DNA of 64,000 bases from Curvibacter sp. GWA2_64_110 (GCA_001797315.1 MGPC01000029.1:81354-145353), one strand, 5' to 3'; shown: positions 53,259-63,515, counted from the first letter of the stretch. Numbers and translations are program-made. The notes: generated by a model from the sequence alone, not told the origin.

Positions 53259-54356
53259 ATGCGCGATGCGCTTGACGCAGCCCGCGCGGCCCTCACGCTC
53301 GCCCCGCCTAACCCCAGGGTCGGCTGCGTCATCCTCTCCTCCGATGCTCAATTGCTCGGCCAGGGCCACACCCAGCGCACCGGCGGCCCGCACGCCGAGA
53401 TCATGGCCCTGCGTGATGCGCAGGCCCGCGGCAACAGTGTGGCCGGCGCCACCGCCTATGTGACGCTGGAGCCCTGCTCCCACCAGGGCCGCACCGGCCC
53501 GTGCTGCGACGCCCTGATCGCTGCCGGCATCAAGAAGGTCGTGGCCTCTCTGACCGATCCCAACCCCAAGGTCGGCGGCCAGGGCTTCGAGCGGCTGCGT
53601 GCCGCCGGCATCGAAGTCGACATCGGCCCGGGCGCCGCCGAATCGCGCGAGCTCAACATCGGCTTTTTCAGTCGCATGGTGCGCGGCACACCCTGGGTAC
53701 GCATGAAGGTGGCTGCCTCGCTGGACGGCCAGACGGCGCTGGCCAACGGCGCCAGCCAGTGGATCACCTCCGCACCCGCCCGTGCCGACGGCCACGCCTG
53801 GCGCGCCCGCGCCTGTGCCGTGCTCACCGGCATCGGCACCGTGCTGGAAGACAACCCGCGACTGGACGTGCGGGAGGTGGACACGCTACGCCAGCCCCAA
53901 CTGGTGGTGGTGGACAGCCGGCTGGAAACGCCGCTCGATGCTCATCTTTTCATAGCAGGCCGCGCAATCACCATCTATGCTGCGGTGCCAAACGATGCCA
54001 AAAAAGCGGCCCTGGAGGCACGCGGCGCCAACGTCGTCTACTGCCCCGGCCGTCAGCCCGGCACCGAAGGCAAGGTGGACCTGGCCGCCATGCTGCGCGA
54101 CCTGGCCACGCGCGAGATCAACGAAGTCCACGTGGAAGCCGGCCACAAGCTCAACGGCTCCCTGGTGCGCGAAGGACTGGTCGACGAGTTTCTGCTCTAC
54201 CTGGCGCCCAAGCTGCTGGGTGCCGGGCGTGGCATGGTCAACATCGGCCCGCTGGCCGAGCTGTCGCAGGCGGTCGCGCTGGAATTCCGCGAAACCGCCA
54301 TGATCGGCCCGGATTTACGCATCCTGGCCCGGATTCCAGGGCGAGACCGCTTCTAG
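53259..54356 (+). CDS. ribD: RibD, bifunctional riboflavin deaminase/reductase
   Basis: Catalyses the second and third steps of riboflavin synthesis. The protein is 365 residues from ATG 53259. The N-terminal deaminase has zinc ligands His45 and catalytic Glu47 in HAEIMAL, and Cys73 and Cys82 in PCSHQGRTGPCC. The C-terminal reductase domain starts near MKVAASLDGQTA. Residues 228-233 (AHLFIA) come from a 17-bp repeat in the reductase domain, where RibD normally has a short loop after LVVVDSRLETP. A GTG at 53235 is an alternative start; neither has a clear ribosome-binding site. Confidence 0.92.
   Translation: MRDALDAARAALTLAPPNPRVGCVILSSDAQLLGQGHTQRTGGPHAEIMALRDAQARGNSVAGATAYVTLEPCSHQGRTGPCCDALIAAGIKKVVASLTDPNPKVGGQGFERLRAAGIEVDIGPGAAESRELNIGFFSRMVRGTPWVRMKVAASLDGQTALANGASQWITSAPARADGHAWRARACAVLTGIGTVLEDNPRLDVREVDTLRQPQLVVVDSRLETPLDAHLFIAGRAITIYAAVPNDAKKAALEARGANVVYCPGRQPGTEGKVDLAAMLRDLATREINEVHVEAGHKLNGSLVREGLVDEFLLYLAPKLLGAGRGMVNIGPLAELSQAVALEFRETAMIGPDLRILARIPGRDRF
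53940..53956. repeat. 17-bp palindromic repeat, copy 8 (inside ribD)
   Basis: GCTCATCTTTTCATAGC, translated on the plus strand as A-H-L-F-I-A. The head is clear; the tail (AGGCCGCGCAATCACC) is more diverged. Confidence 0.65.
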
Positions 54357-54388
54357 CGGCTTGTTCACACTAATTCCCGGTTTTCAGA

Positions 54389-54415
54389 GGCCGCCGCCGA
54401 CCGGCGGCCTGATTC
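54389..54415 (+). terminator. GC hairpin between ribD and ribE
   Basis: AGGCCGCC pairs with GGCGGCCT around a seven-base loop, followed by GATTCCC rather than a T-run. It lies in the 76-base gap. It may slow transcription from ribD; a separate promoter for ribE follows. Confidence 0.4.
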
Positions 54416-54420
54416 CCTGC

Positions 54421-54432
54421 GAAAATACGAGG
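54421..54432 (+). promoter_or_regulatory. Putative -10 box of ribE, leaderless arrangement
   Basis: GAAAAT (54421-54426) ends six bases before the ribE ATG. The intervening ACGAGG is too close to the ATG to be a normal ribosome-binding site, supporting a leaderless start. Confidence 0.4.
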
Positions 54433-55070
54433 ATGTTCACCGGAATCATCACCGCAGTGGGGCGCATCGCCGCCGTCCACGCGCTCGGCAGCTCTTTGAC
54501 GCACGGCAAGCGCCTGACCATCGAATGCCCTGCCGACTACCTGGCCGATGTGGGCCTGGGCGACAGCATCGCCCTCAACGGCGCCTGCATGACCGTCACC
54601 ACCGCCGACCCGGCCGCCAACCGCTTCACGGTCGACATCTCGGCCGAATCGCTGACCAAGACCAGCGGCCTGGACCAGATCGGCCCCATCAACCTCGAAA
54701 AAGCCCTGCGCGCCAATGACCGCCTGGGCGGCCATCTGGTCTCGGGCCATGTGGACGGCATCGGCCGCGTCACCCACTTCGCCCAGGTCGGCGAAAGCTG
54801 GGAATTGCGCATCCTGGCCCCGCTGGCACTGGCCAAGTACCTGGCCTACAAGGGCTCGGTCACCGTCAACGGTGCCAGCCTGACCGTCAACCGCATCCAG
54901 GATCAGGCCGATGGCTGCGAGCTCAGCATCAACCTGATCCCGCACACGGTACAGAACACCGCGCTCGGAACGCTGAAAACCGGTTCCGGCGTCAACCTTG
55001 AAATTGATCTGATCGCGCGTTATGTCGAGCGCATGCTCGGCAGCGCCCCCACCTTCGAGAAAGCCACCGC

Positions 55071-55074
<4 letters not shown>
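54433..55074 (+). CDS. ribE: Riboflavin synthase, alpha subunit
   Basis: Converts two 6,7-dimethyl-8-ribityllumazine to riboflavin. The protein is 213 residues made of two lumazine-binding repeats: [12 protein letters not shown]...LNGACMTV and [14 protein letters not shown]...VNGASLTVN, each with its own GHV or NGA/S motif. Start at the MFTGI typical of the family. Its stop overlaps ribBX as ATGA. Confidence 0.96.
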
Positions 55075-56195
<1,121 letters not shown>

Positions 56196-56214
56196 AAACA
56201 CAAAGGAAATCCAT

Positions 56215-56691
56215 ATGTTCGGCGCAGACAAGGGAAGCCTGGCTTCCAACGACCAGCGGCTCAATGGCCGCAAACTTTACATCGGTATCGTGCAGGCGCG
56301 TTTCAACGAGTCCATCACCAACGCCCTGGCGCAGGCCTGCAAGGCCGAGCTCGCGGCCCTGGGCGTGCAGGAAAAACACATCGACCACGTGCTGGTGCCC
56401 GGCGCGCTGGAAGTGCCGGTGGCGCTGCAGGCGCTGGCCGAGCGCAACCGCTACGACGCCCTGATCGCCCTGGGCTGCATCGTCCGTGGCGAGACCTACC
56501 ACTTCGAGCTGGTGGCCAACGAATCGGGTGCCGGCGTCAGCCGCATCGCCCTGGACTACCAGTTGCCGGTGGCCAACGCCATCCTCACCACCGAAAACAT
56601 GGAACAGGCGATTGCCCGCCAGACCGACAAGGGGCGCGATGCCGCCCGTGTCGCCGTGGAAATGGCCAACCTGCTGGACGACATTCAATGA
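56215..56691 (+). CDS. ribH: Lumazine synthase
   Basis: Condenses DHBP and the ribityl-pyrimidine to lumazine, forming a 60-mer or pentamer. The protein is 158 residues. Motifs are [25 protein letters not shown] and [18 protein letters not shown], the last with the active-site histidine. A clear AAAGGAAA site 7 bases before ATG 56215 fixes the start. Its stop overlaps nusB as ATGA. Confidence 0.96.
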   Translation: MFGADKGSLASNDQRLNGRKLYIGIVQARFNESITNALAQACKAELAALGVQEKHIDHVLVPGALEVPVALQALAERNRYDALIALGCIVRGETYHFELVANESGAGVSRIALDYQLPVANAILTTENMEQAIARQTDKGRDAARVAVEMANLLDDIQ

Positions 56692-57218
56692 GCGAGAACC
56701 AACCTGCCTCCAAACGCCCGCCGCGCCAGTCGCGCACCGGCCTGACCAGCACCGGCGCGCGCAAGGCCGCCGCCAAGTCGGGCCGCAGCCGCGCCCGTGA
56801 ATTCGCCCTGCAGGCGCTGTACCAGCACCTGGTGGGCAAGAACGAGGCCAGCGCCATCGACACCTTCACGCGCGACCTGGCCGGCTTCAACAAGGCCGAT
56901 GCCGCCCACTACGACGCCCTGCTGCATGGCTGCGTGGCCGAGGCGGCCGAACTCGACCGCCTGATCACGCCGCTGCTGGACCGCAAGATCGCCGAGATCT
57001 CGCCGATCGAACATGCCGTGATGTGGATCGGCACCTACGAGTTCCTGCACTGCCTGGACGTGCCGTGGCGCGTGGTGCTCAACGAGTGCATCGAGCTGGC
57101 CAAGGAATTCGGCGGCACCGACGGCCACAAGTACGTCAATGGCGTGCTCAACGGCCTGGCCCCCACGCTGCGCGCGGCCGAAGTGGAAGCTGACCGCGCC
57201 CATCAGCCTCGCGCGTAA
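56688..57218 (+). CDS. nusB: NusB, transcription antitermination factor
   Basis: Binds boxA RNA with S10 to support antitermination of rRNA operons. The protein is 176 residues with a basic N-terminal extension (about 1-35, rich in Arg, Lys and Ser) and the helical NusB core, [14 protein letters not shown] to [15 protein letters not shown]. The extension is common in Burkholderiales. ribH-nusB coupling is a widespread arrangement. Confidence 0.96.
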   Translation: MSENQPASKRPPRQSRTGLTSTGARKAAAKSGRSRAREFALQALYQHLVGKNEASAIDTFTRDLAGFNKADAAHYDALLHGCVAEAAELDRLITPLLDRKIAEISPIEHAVMWIGTYEFLHCLDVPWRVVLNECIELAKEFGGTDGHKYVNGVLNGLAPTLRAAEVEADRAHQPRA

Positions 57219-57228
57219 CCCATCGCGC

Positions 57229-58413
57229 ATGAGAATCGCGAGCCGCGCCCAGCGCATCGAACCCTTTTACGTGATGGAGGTGGCCAAGGCCGCCTCCGCC
57301 CTGGCCCGTGAGGTGGCGCACAGCGATGCGCCGATGATCTTCCTCAACATCGGCGAGCCCGACTTCACGGCACCGCCGCTGGTGCAGCAGGCGGCCGAGA
57401 AGGCAGTGCGCGACGGCCGCACCCAGTACACCGATGCCACCGGATTGAGCGCGCTGCGCGAGCGCATCAGCGCCTGGTATGGCCAGCGCTTCGGCGTCAA
57501 CGTGCCCGCCAGCCGCATCGTGGTCACCGCCGGCGCCTCGGCTGCACTGCAGCTGGCCTGCCTGGCCCTGATCGAGGCCGGCGACGAAGTCCTGATGCCC
57601 GACCCGAGCTACCCCTGCAACCGGCACTTCGTCAGTGCCGCCGATGGCACCGCGGTGCTGCTGCCCACCACGGCGGCCGAGCGCTTCCAGCTCAGCGCCG
57701 AGAAGGTGCAAGCGGCCTGGGGCGACAAGACCCGCGGGGTGCTGCTGGCCTCGCCGTCCAACCCCACCGGCACCTCGATCGACCCGGCCGAACTGCGCCG
57801 CATCCATGAGGTGGTGAGCGCGCGCGGCGGCATCACGCTGATCGACGAGATCTACCTGCCGCTGAGCTATGACGAACGCTACGGCCAGACCGCACTGGCC
57901 CTCAGCGACGACATCATCAGCATCAACAGCTTCTCCAAGTACTTCAACATGACCGGCTGGCGCCTGGGCTGGCTGGTGCTGCCCGAGGCCCTGGTGCCGG
58001 TGGTGGAACGGCTGGCGCAGAACCTGTTCATCTGTCCGAGCACCATTGCGCAGCATGCCGCCCTGGCCTGCTTCGAGGCCGACAGCCTGGCCGAGTACGA
58101 GCGCCGCCGTGCCGAATTCAAGGCCCGGCGCGACTTCTTCATCCCGGCCCTCAACGCCATGGGGCTGAACGTGCCGGTGATGCCGGACGGTGCCTTCTAT
58201 GCCTGGGCCGACTGCACCCAAACCTGCGCCAAGCTCGGCGTCCAGGGCAGTTGGGACCTCTCGTTCGCACTGATGCAGCAGGCCCACGTGGCCGTGACGC
58301 CGGGGCGCGACTTCGGCCACGCCGACACCGGGCGTTTCATCCGTTTCTCCACCGCCAACTCGCTGCCACAGTTGCAGGAAGCGGCGGCGCGGCTGCAAAC
58401 CCTGCTGGGCTGA
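57229..58413 (+). CDS. Class I/II PLP-dependent aminotransferase
   Basis: Fold-type I aminotransferase, 394 residues. The PLP lysine is Lys237 in INSFSKYFNMTGWRLGW; the Asn-Pro-Thr-Gly segment is SPSNPTGTS, the Asp in LIDEIYLPLSY contacts the PLP ring nitrogen, and the substrate carboxylate arginine is in GRFIRFSTAN. The N-terminus MRIASRAQRIEPFYVMEV is usual for the group. Likely an aspartate or alanine/valine-type transaminase; the donor cannot be fixed. It starts 10 bases after nusB and ends 8 bases before ybgC. Confidence 0.9.
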   Translation: MRIASRAQRIEPFYVMEVAKAASALAREVAHSDAPMIFLNIGEPDFTAPPLVQQAAEKAVRDGRTQYTDATGLSALRERISAWYGQRFGVNVPASRIVVTAGASAALQLACLALIEAGDEVLMPDPSYPCNRHFVSAADGTAVLLPTTAAERFQLSAEKVQAAWGDKTRGVLLASPSNPTGTSIDPAELRRIHEVVSARGGITLIDEIYLPLSYDERYGQTALALSDDIISINSFSKYFNMTGWRLGWLVLPEALVPVVERLAQNLFICPSTIAQHAALACFEADSLAEYERRRAEFKARRDFFIPALNAMGLNVPVMPDGAFYAWADCTQTCAKLGVQGSWDLSFALMQQAHVAVTPGRDFGHADTGRFIRFSTANSLPQLQEAAARLQTLLG

Positions 58414-58420
58414 GGCACGC

Positions 58421-58825
58421 ATGACTTTTGAATTCCCGATCCGCGTCTACTGGGAAGACACCGATGCCGGTGGCATCGTGTTCTACGCCAACTACCTCAA
58501 GTTCTTCGAACGCGCCCGCACCGAATGGCTGCGTTCGCTGGGCGTCGGCCAGCAGGCCCTGCGCGAGAGCAGCGGCGGCATGTTCGTGGTGAGCGAAACG
58601 CAGCTCAAGTACCACCGCCCGGCCCGGCTCGACGACGAACTGTTGGTTACAGCCTGCCTGCTGGAAAACGGCCGTGCTTCGCTGACAATCGAGCAAAAGG
58701 CCTTTCGGAAAACCACCACCGGCCCCGAACTGCTGTGTGAAGGCACCATCCGCATCGGCTGGGTGGAAGCGGCCACGATGAAACCTGCAAGAATTCCGCA
58801 ATCTGTACTGGATGTCCTGAAATGA
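58421..58825 (+). CDS. ybgC: YbgC, acyl-CoA thioesterase of the Tol-Pal cluster
   Basis: Hot-dog fold acyl-CoA thioesterase. The protein is 134 residues with the active-site motif WEDTDAGGIVFYANYLKFFERARTEWLR starting at residue 11, catalytic Asp15, given here with only its key part being EDTDAGG. It begins the Tol-Pal operon in most proteobacteria and here its stop overlaps tolQ as ATGA. Confidence 0.95.
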   Translation: MTFEFPIRVYWEDTDAGGIVFYANYLKFFERARTEWLRSLGVGQQALRESSGGMFVVSETQLKYHRPARLDDELLVTACLLENGRASLTIEQKAFRKTTTGPELLCEGTIRIGWVEAATMKPARIPQSVLDVLK

Positions 58826-59523
58826 ACCAAGAACTGTCCATCATCCAACTGGTGCTGCACGCAAGCTGGGTCGTCCAGCTGGTGATGCTGATCCTCCTCA
58901 CCATGTCGGTCGCCAGCTGGGCGGCCATCTTCCGCAAGCTGTTCTCGATCAAGCGCGTCAAGTCGCTCAACGACATCTTCGAGCGCGACTTCTGGTCCGG
59001 CACCAGCCTGAACGACCTGTTTGCCGCCGCCGCGCAGAACGCGCGCGCCGCCGGCCCGATGGAACGCATCTTCGCCAGCGGCATGCGCGAGTACCAGAAG
59101 CTGCGCGAGCGCCGCATCAGCGATGCCGGCACCCTGCTCGACGGCGCCCGCCGCGCCATGCGCGCCAGCTTCCAGCGCGAAATGGACGCCGTGGAGTCCA
59201 GCCTGTCCTTCCTGGCCTCGGTCGGCTCGGTCTCGCCCTACATTGGCCTGTTCGGCACCGTCTGGGGCATCATGCACGCCTTCACCGGCCTGGCCTCCAT
59301 GCAGCAGGTGACGCTGGCCACCGTGGCGCCCGGCATTGCCGAGGCGCTGGTGGCCACCGCCATCGGCCTGTTCGCCGCCATTCCGGCCGTGATCGCCTAC
59401 AACCGCTTCGCGCGCGACATCGACCGTGTCGCCATCCACCTGGAGACCTTCATCGAGGAGTTCTCCAACATCCTGCAGCGCAACATCGGCTCCGGCGCGA
59501 TGGCCTCGCCCGCGGGCCGCTAA
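58822..59523 (+). CDS. tolQ: TolQ, inner-membrane proton-channel subunit
   Basis: With TolR it uses the proton motive force to energise TolA for outer-membrane constriction at division. The protein is 233 residues with three TM segments: about 15-35, 130-155 and 165-190, the last two holding SPYIGLFGTVWGIMHAF and EALVATAIGLFAAIPAVIAYN. It is a clear ExbB/TolQ family member, assigned to TolQ by context. Confidence 0.95.
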   Translation: MNQELSIIQLVLHASWVVQLVMLILLTMSVASWAAIFRKLFSIKRVKSLNDIFERDFWSGTSLNDLFAAAAQNARAAGPMERIFASGMREYQKLRERRISDAGTLLDGARRAMRASFQREMDAVESSLSFLASVGSVSPYIGLFGTVWGIMHAFTGLASMQQVTLATVAPGIAEALVATAIGLFAAIPAVIAYNRFARDIDRVAIHLETFIEEFSNILQRNIGSGAMASPAGR

Positions 59524-59535
59524 CAGGGGATCGAT

Positions 59536-59967
<432 letters not shown>

Positions 59968-59982
59968 GAACATCGCCCGCCC

Positions 59983-60831
59983 ATGCACACCGCTGCCGAC
60001 CGCTTCGAGTTCGCGCCCCCGCCCCCGCCGGGGCTGATGCGCGCCTTCTCGCTCGCGGTGGTGGCGCACCTGCTGCTGCTGGCGGCGTTGACCTGGGGCG
60101 TGAGCTGGAAGCGCGATGCGCAGACACCGGCGGTCGAAGCCGAACTCTGGTCTGCCGTGCCGCAGCAGGCGGCACCGAAACTGGTGGAAGCACCACCCGA
60201 GCCCGAACCCAAGCCGGCCCCCCCGCCGCCGCCGAAAGCCGAACCGGTGGTGTCGCAAGCCGACATCGCCCTGGCGCGCGAGAAGGAGCGCAAGGCCAAG
60301 GAAAAACTCGAACAGGAAAAGCGCGAAAAGGAAAAACTCGCCCAGCTCAAGCGTGAGCAGGAGAAACGCGAGCTGGAGAAAAAACTGGCAGAAGAAAAGA
60401 AAAAGAAAGAGCTGGAAGCCCAGAAGAAAGACAAGCTCAAGGACCAGGAAGAAGCCAAGCTGCGCGAGAAGATGCGCCAGGAAAACCTCAAGCGCATGGC
60501 CGGCCTGGCCGGCGCCACCGGCGGCCCGTCTTCCACCGGCACAGCACTCAAATCCTCCGGCCCCTCAGCCAGCTACGCCGGCCGCATCATCGGAAAAATC
60601 AAGCCCAACATCGTCTACACCGACGACATCGTCGGCAGCCCGGTGGCGGAAGTGGAGGTGCGCACCGCACCCGACGGCACCATCGTCGGCCGCAAGATCC
60701 TCAAGCCCAGCGGCGTCAAGGCCTGGGACGATGCCGTGCTCAAGGCCATCGACAAGACCGAGGTGCTGCCGCGGGATACCGATGGCCGCGTGCCGCCGGC
60801 GCTGGTGATCACGTTCCGGCCGCGGGACTGA
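59983..60831 (+). CDS. tolA: TolA, periplasm-spanning energy transducer
   Basis: Connects TolQR with the outer-membrane TolB-Pal. The protein is 282 residues. An N-terminal TM helix at about 22-40 is followed by a Pro-rich stretch, a long Lys/Glu coiled coil (about 90-175; EKERKAKEKLEQEKREKEK and on) and a TonB-like C-terminal domain (about 195-282) with APDGTIVGRKILKPSG. tolB and pal do not follow in the window. The coil is short compared with enterobacterial TolA but normal for betaproteobacteria. Confidence 0.93.
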   Translation: MHTAADRFEFAPPPPPGLMRAFSLAVVAHLLLLAALTWGVSWKRDAQTPAVEAELWSAVPQQAAPKLVEAPPEPEPKPAPPPPPKAEPVVSQADIALAREKERKAKEKLEQEKREKEKLAQLKREQEKRELEKKLAEEKKKKELEAQKKDKLKDQEEAKLREKMRQENLKRMAGLAGATGGPSSTGTALKSSGPSASYAGRIIGKIKPNIVYTDDIVGSPVAEVEVRTAPDGTIVGRKILKPSGVKAWDDAVLKAIDKTEVLPRDTDGRVPPALVITFRPRD

Positions 60832-60884
60832 TTTTTTCTCCGGCTACATCGTGGGTGTCGGGATGTGCGCCCGACTGCGCACTC

Positions 60885-60910
60885 ACTTTTCTTGCGTCGC
60901 CAAGAAAAGT
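60885..60910. repeat. Interspersed palindrome after tolA
   Basis: ACTTTTCTTG, six-base loop CGTCGC, CAAGAAAAGT: a perfect 10-bp inverted repeat of a type found many times in related genomes (recollection, not searched). It lies in the 211-base gap between tolA and ligB, which has no gene. It could end transcription from both sides. Confidence 0.7.
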
Positions 60911-61012
60911 AACTCGCCCGCCGGGGCGAGACCCGGCTCGCTGACTCACCCACCACCACAAACAAAGACAAAAAGAAAAAGGCGCCCACCCCTTACGAAG
61001 TGAGCGCCAAAT

Positions 61013-61029
61013 GCTATCAACTTGATAGC
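61013..61029. repeat. 17-bp palindromic repeat, copy 9 (intergenic, perfect)
   Basis: GCTATCAACTTGATAGC, a perfect palindrome about its central base. It lies 14 bases beyond the ligB stop and is the cleanest member of the family, useful as the reference head. Confidence 0.9.
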
Positions 61030-61042
61030 ACGAGGTGCTTCG

Positions 61043-61894
61043 TTACGCCACCGGCTCCAATGCCAGAACGCCGGTGGCCGTATTGGAAATCGGGATGTGG
61101 TAATTGCTGTGCACCTTGCGCACGCCGGCGCCGGCAGCCGTCAGAGCGGCGCGCATGGCCAGCCACATCAGCAGTTCCACGCCCTGGGTGCCCGCGTGCT
61201 CGACCAGTTCCAGATCACTGAACTGGGTGGCCCACTCGGGGTTGCTCTCCATGCTCTGCAGGAACTGCAGGTCGAACTTCTTGTTGATGAAGCCGGCGCG
61301 TTCGCCTTCGAGCTGGTGGCTCAGGCCGCCGGTGGCCATCACGGCCACGCGCTTGTCGCTCTTCCACGAAAGGATCGCCTCCCCCACGGCCTTGCCGAGC
61401 TTGTAGACGCGCTTGGCCGTGGGCAGCGGGAACTGCACGGTGTTGATGTCGATCGGCACGATCTGCACCGGCGCCACGGCATCCTTGGGCCAGAACAGCT
61501 TGAGCGGCAGGGTGCAGGCGTGATCCACCAGCATCTCCTGGCAGGTCACGATGTCGAACTCCTTGGCGATCAGCTCGTTGACCAGATGCCAGGAAAGCTC
61601 CGGGCAGCCGGCGATCGGCGGCAGCGTCGGGATGCCCCAACCCTCGTCGGCATTGCGGTACTCCGCCGCCGTGCCGATGGCGAAGGTCGGCATCTTGTCG
61701 AGAAAGAAGTTCAGGCCGTGGTCGTTGTAGAACACCACCACGACATCGGGCTTGACCTTGCCGAGCCACTGGTGGATGGGCGGGAAGCCGTCGAAGAAGG
61801 GTTTCCAGTAGGGCTCCTGCTGAATGCCCTTGGCGATGGCGCCGCCGATGGCGGGAATGTGGGATGTGGCCAGGCCACCGATGATTTGTGCCAT
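61043..61894 (-). CDS. ligB: Class III extradiol dioxygenase, beta (catalytic) subunit
   Basis: Fe(II) ring-cleavage dioxygenase of the LigB family; the closest type is protocatechuate 4,5-dioxygenase beta. The protein is 283 residues. Family blocks are the N-terminal GGLATSHIPAIGGAI with an iron-ligand histidine, VVFYNDHGLNFF with the second histidine, VDHACTLPL and ATGGLSHQLEGERAGFINKKFD with the catalytic-site histidine. The alpha subunit gene is 17 bases upstream. No other gene of the 4,5-cleavage pathway is nearby, so gallate or another catechol carboxylate is possible. Confidence 0.88.
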   Translation of the reverse strand: MAQIIGGLATSHIPAIGGAIAKGIQQEPYWKPFFDGFPPIHQWLGKVKPDVVVVFYNDHGLNFFLDKMPTFAIGTAAEYRNADEGWGIPTLPPIAGCPELSWHLVNELIAKEFDIVTCQEMLVDHACTLPLKLFWPKDAVAPVQIVPIDINTVQFPLPTAKRVYKLGKAVGEAILSWKSDKRVAVMATGGLSHQLEGERAGFINKKFDLQFLQSMESNPEWATQFSDLELVEHAGTQGVELLMWLAMRAALTAAGAGVRKVHSNYHIPISNTATGVLALEPVA

Positions 61895-61911
61895 GTTCTG
61901 CGTTCCTCGTT

Positions 61912-62262
61912 TTATTGATTGTTGGCCGCGACGAGCTTGGCCCTGAATTCTTCTTTGGTCATGCCGGTCTGCTGGGCACCGATGTCCTGCATGTCCAGCC
62001 CGAAGATGCCGGCGAACTTGGCCAAGTAGTAGGCGTTGCCGCCGGCGGTCAGCAGGGCCAGCACCTGCTTGGAGCGGATGGCCACCGCCTGTTCCTCGTT
62101 CAGGCCGTACTTCTTCATGTAGGCCTCGGGATCGGCCACGAAGGCCTCGCGGTTGGCCTTCTCGTTGAAAGAGAAGCACATCTTGTTGAGGGCATAGCCT
62201 TTTTTCGCCATGTCGCCGTCAAAGGGCGTGGTGCCGGGAATCTGCTTGGTCGCGCTGCTCAC
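61912..62262 (-). CDS. ligA: Class III extradiol dioxygenase, alpha (small) subunit
   Basis: Small helical subunit that closes the active site of the LigB partner. The protein is 116 residues. Recognisable parts are KKGYALNKMCFSFNEKANREAF, YMKKYGLNEEQAVAI, and LTAGGNAYYLAKFAGIFG. The start is placed at GTG 62262 because AAGGAG lies seven bases before it; an upstream in-frame ATG at 62283 would put the ribosome-binding site inside the gene. It is divergent from the LysR gene. Confidence 0.85.
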   Translation of the reverse strand: MSSATKQIPGTTPFDGDMAKKGYALNKMCFSFNEKANREAFVADPEAYMKKYGLNEEQAVAIRSKQVLALLTAGGNAYYLAKFAGIFGLDMQDIGAQQTGMTKEEFRAKLVAANNQ

Positions 62263-62318
62263 TAGGGTCTCCTTGGGTGACATAAGTCAAAACGGATAGG
62301 GCAAGTATTCCGAAAGCA

Positions 62319-62356
62319 TTGACCCAGATAAATACATGAATCATGATATGACTCAT
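62319..62356 (+). promoter_or_regulatory. LysR-gene promoter with overlapping operator
   Basis: Two 9-bp palindromes, ATGAATCAT (62336-62344) and ATGACTCAT (62348-62356), are separated by GAT. The second includes the start codon of the LysR gene. A -35 TTGACC (62319-62324) and a -10 CATGAT (62342-62347) are 17 bases apart, so the operator covers the -10 box and the translation start, as expected for autorepression. It may also control ligA on the other strand. Confidence 0.6.
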
Positions 62357-63302
62357 GAGTAAATTCGATCATTCGGACCTGGACGGCCACTTGCTGCAGC
62401 TTTTGGTCGCCGTGGTGGAGACCGGCTCGGTCACCGGGGCGGCGCAGCGCCTGGGTGTCACCCAGTCCGCCGTCAGCCACCTGCTGGACAAGCTGCGCGC
62501 CATCACCAGCGACCCGCTGTTCGTCAAAAGCGGGCGTGGCATCGTGGCCACGGCGCGGGCGGAAGAATTGGCAGCGCAGGCGCGCGGCCTGCTGCGTCAG
62601 CTGCAGCATTTCGCCCACAGCGGCGACTTCGACCCGGCCCAATGGCAGACCACCTTCACCATCGCTGCCAACGACTTCCAGCGCGACCTGCTGCTGCCCG
62701 CGCTGGCCGCGCGGCTGCGCGCGCAGGCGCCGGGCGTGGCGCTACGCATCATCCCCTCGGGTGTGCCGCGGCTGGAGACGCTGCGCGCCGACGACTGCCA
62801 ACTCGTCATCAGCCCGCGCCCGCCGGAAGGCAGCGACATCGTGCAAAAGCGATTGTTCGAAGACCAGTACCGCGTGTTCTACGACGCGTCAGTGCGGGAG
62901 GCGCCGCGCGATGAGGCCGACTACCTGGCCGCCGACCACGCCACCGTGGTCTACGAACCGCGCCGCAGCCTGGACCTGGACCAGCACCTGGCCAACAAAG
63001 GGCTGCAGCGGCGCTTTGCCGTGATGGTGCCGTCTTTCAGCGCCCTGCCCACCTTCGTGCGCGGCACACCGCTGCTCGCCACCGTGCCCGGGCTGCTGGC
63101 GCGCCACACCTTGAGCGGCCTGGCCAGTTGCCCGCCGCCAGTGGCCTGCCCCACCATGCCGATGTACCTGATCTGGCACGCGCGCTACCAGCAGGACGCG
63201 GCCCACCGCTGGCTGCGCGCCCAGCTCGAAGCGGTGGTGGCACCCGCATTGGCCGAGGCGTCACCCCACGCCGGGTTTGCGGGCGCTTCATCTATGGCCT
63301 AA
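62355..63302 (+). CDS. LysR-family transcriptional regulator
   Basis: Probably the regulator of the divergent ligAB genes. The protein is 315 residues. The N-terminal winged helix is at about 10-68 (LLQLLVAVVETGSVTGAAQRLGVTQSAVSHLLDKLR), and a periplasmic-binding-protein-like effector domain covers about 95-300. Such regulators usually bind the pathway substrate or intermediate. The start codon lies in the operator described at 62319-62356. Confidence 0.9.
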   Translation: MSKFDHSDLDGHLLQLLVAVVETGSVTGAAQRLGVTQSAVSHLLDKLRAITSDPLFVKSGRGIVATARAEELAAQARGLLRQLQHFAHSGDFDPAQWQTTFTIAANDFQRDLLLPALAARLRAQAPGVALRIIPSGVPRLETLRADDCQLVISPRPPEGSDIVQKRLFEDQYRVFYDASVREAPRDEADYLAADHATVVYEPRRSLDLDQHLANKGLQRRFAVMVPSFSALPTFVRGTPLLATVPGLLARHTLSGLASCPPPVACPTMPMYLIWHARYQQDAAHRWLRAQLEAVVAPALAEASPHAGFAGASSMA

Positions 63303-63305
63303 TAT
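63276..63305 (+). promoter_or_regulatory. Promoter of the small basic protein gene
   Basis: TTGCGG (about 63277-63282), a 17-base spacer and TAATAT (63300-63305), overlapping the stop codon of the LysR gene. The predicted start near 63312 gives a leader of 24 bases with GAGAG before the ATG. Confidence 0.5.
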
Positions 63306-63335
63306 GGTTTTTCCACTCTAAAACCGAGAGCCAAC

Positions 63336-63506
63336 ATGGGCAACAAGATCGTCACCGAAGCAGACCGCAAACGCACTCCCGCACCCAAGCCGCTCCCCGG
63401 CATGACCTTGCCCACCCCCGGCCGCGGCCAACGCGTCAGCCTGGAGCGCGGCACCGCCACCCGCAGCAAGAAGAACCCGGGCAAGCGCTCCAAAAAGGGC
63501 GGCTGA
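63336..63506 (+). CDS. Small basic protein, 56 residues, unknown function
   Basis: A short ORF, MGNKIVTEADRKRTPAPK to KKNPGKRSKKGG, with promoter and GAGAG site upstream and a hairpin downstream. It has 16 Lys/Arg in 56 residues, many Gly/Pro/Thr, no hydrophobic segment and no cysteine, so it is probably disordered and nucleic-acid binding. I recall similar short proteins in other Burkholderiales but no named domain. It is not related to the flanking regulators. Translation is inferred, not proven. Confidence 0.65.
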   Translation: MGNKIVTEADRKRTPAPKPLPGMTLPTPGRGQRVSLERGTATRSKKNPGKRSKKGG

Positions 63507-63515
63507 TCTGCATCG

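Noticed and set aside
53205..54432. FMN riboswitch before ribD or ribE
   Set aside because: Both gaps are under 80 bases and lack the RFN-element signatures; the element usually needs about 140 bases.
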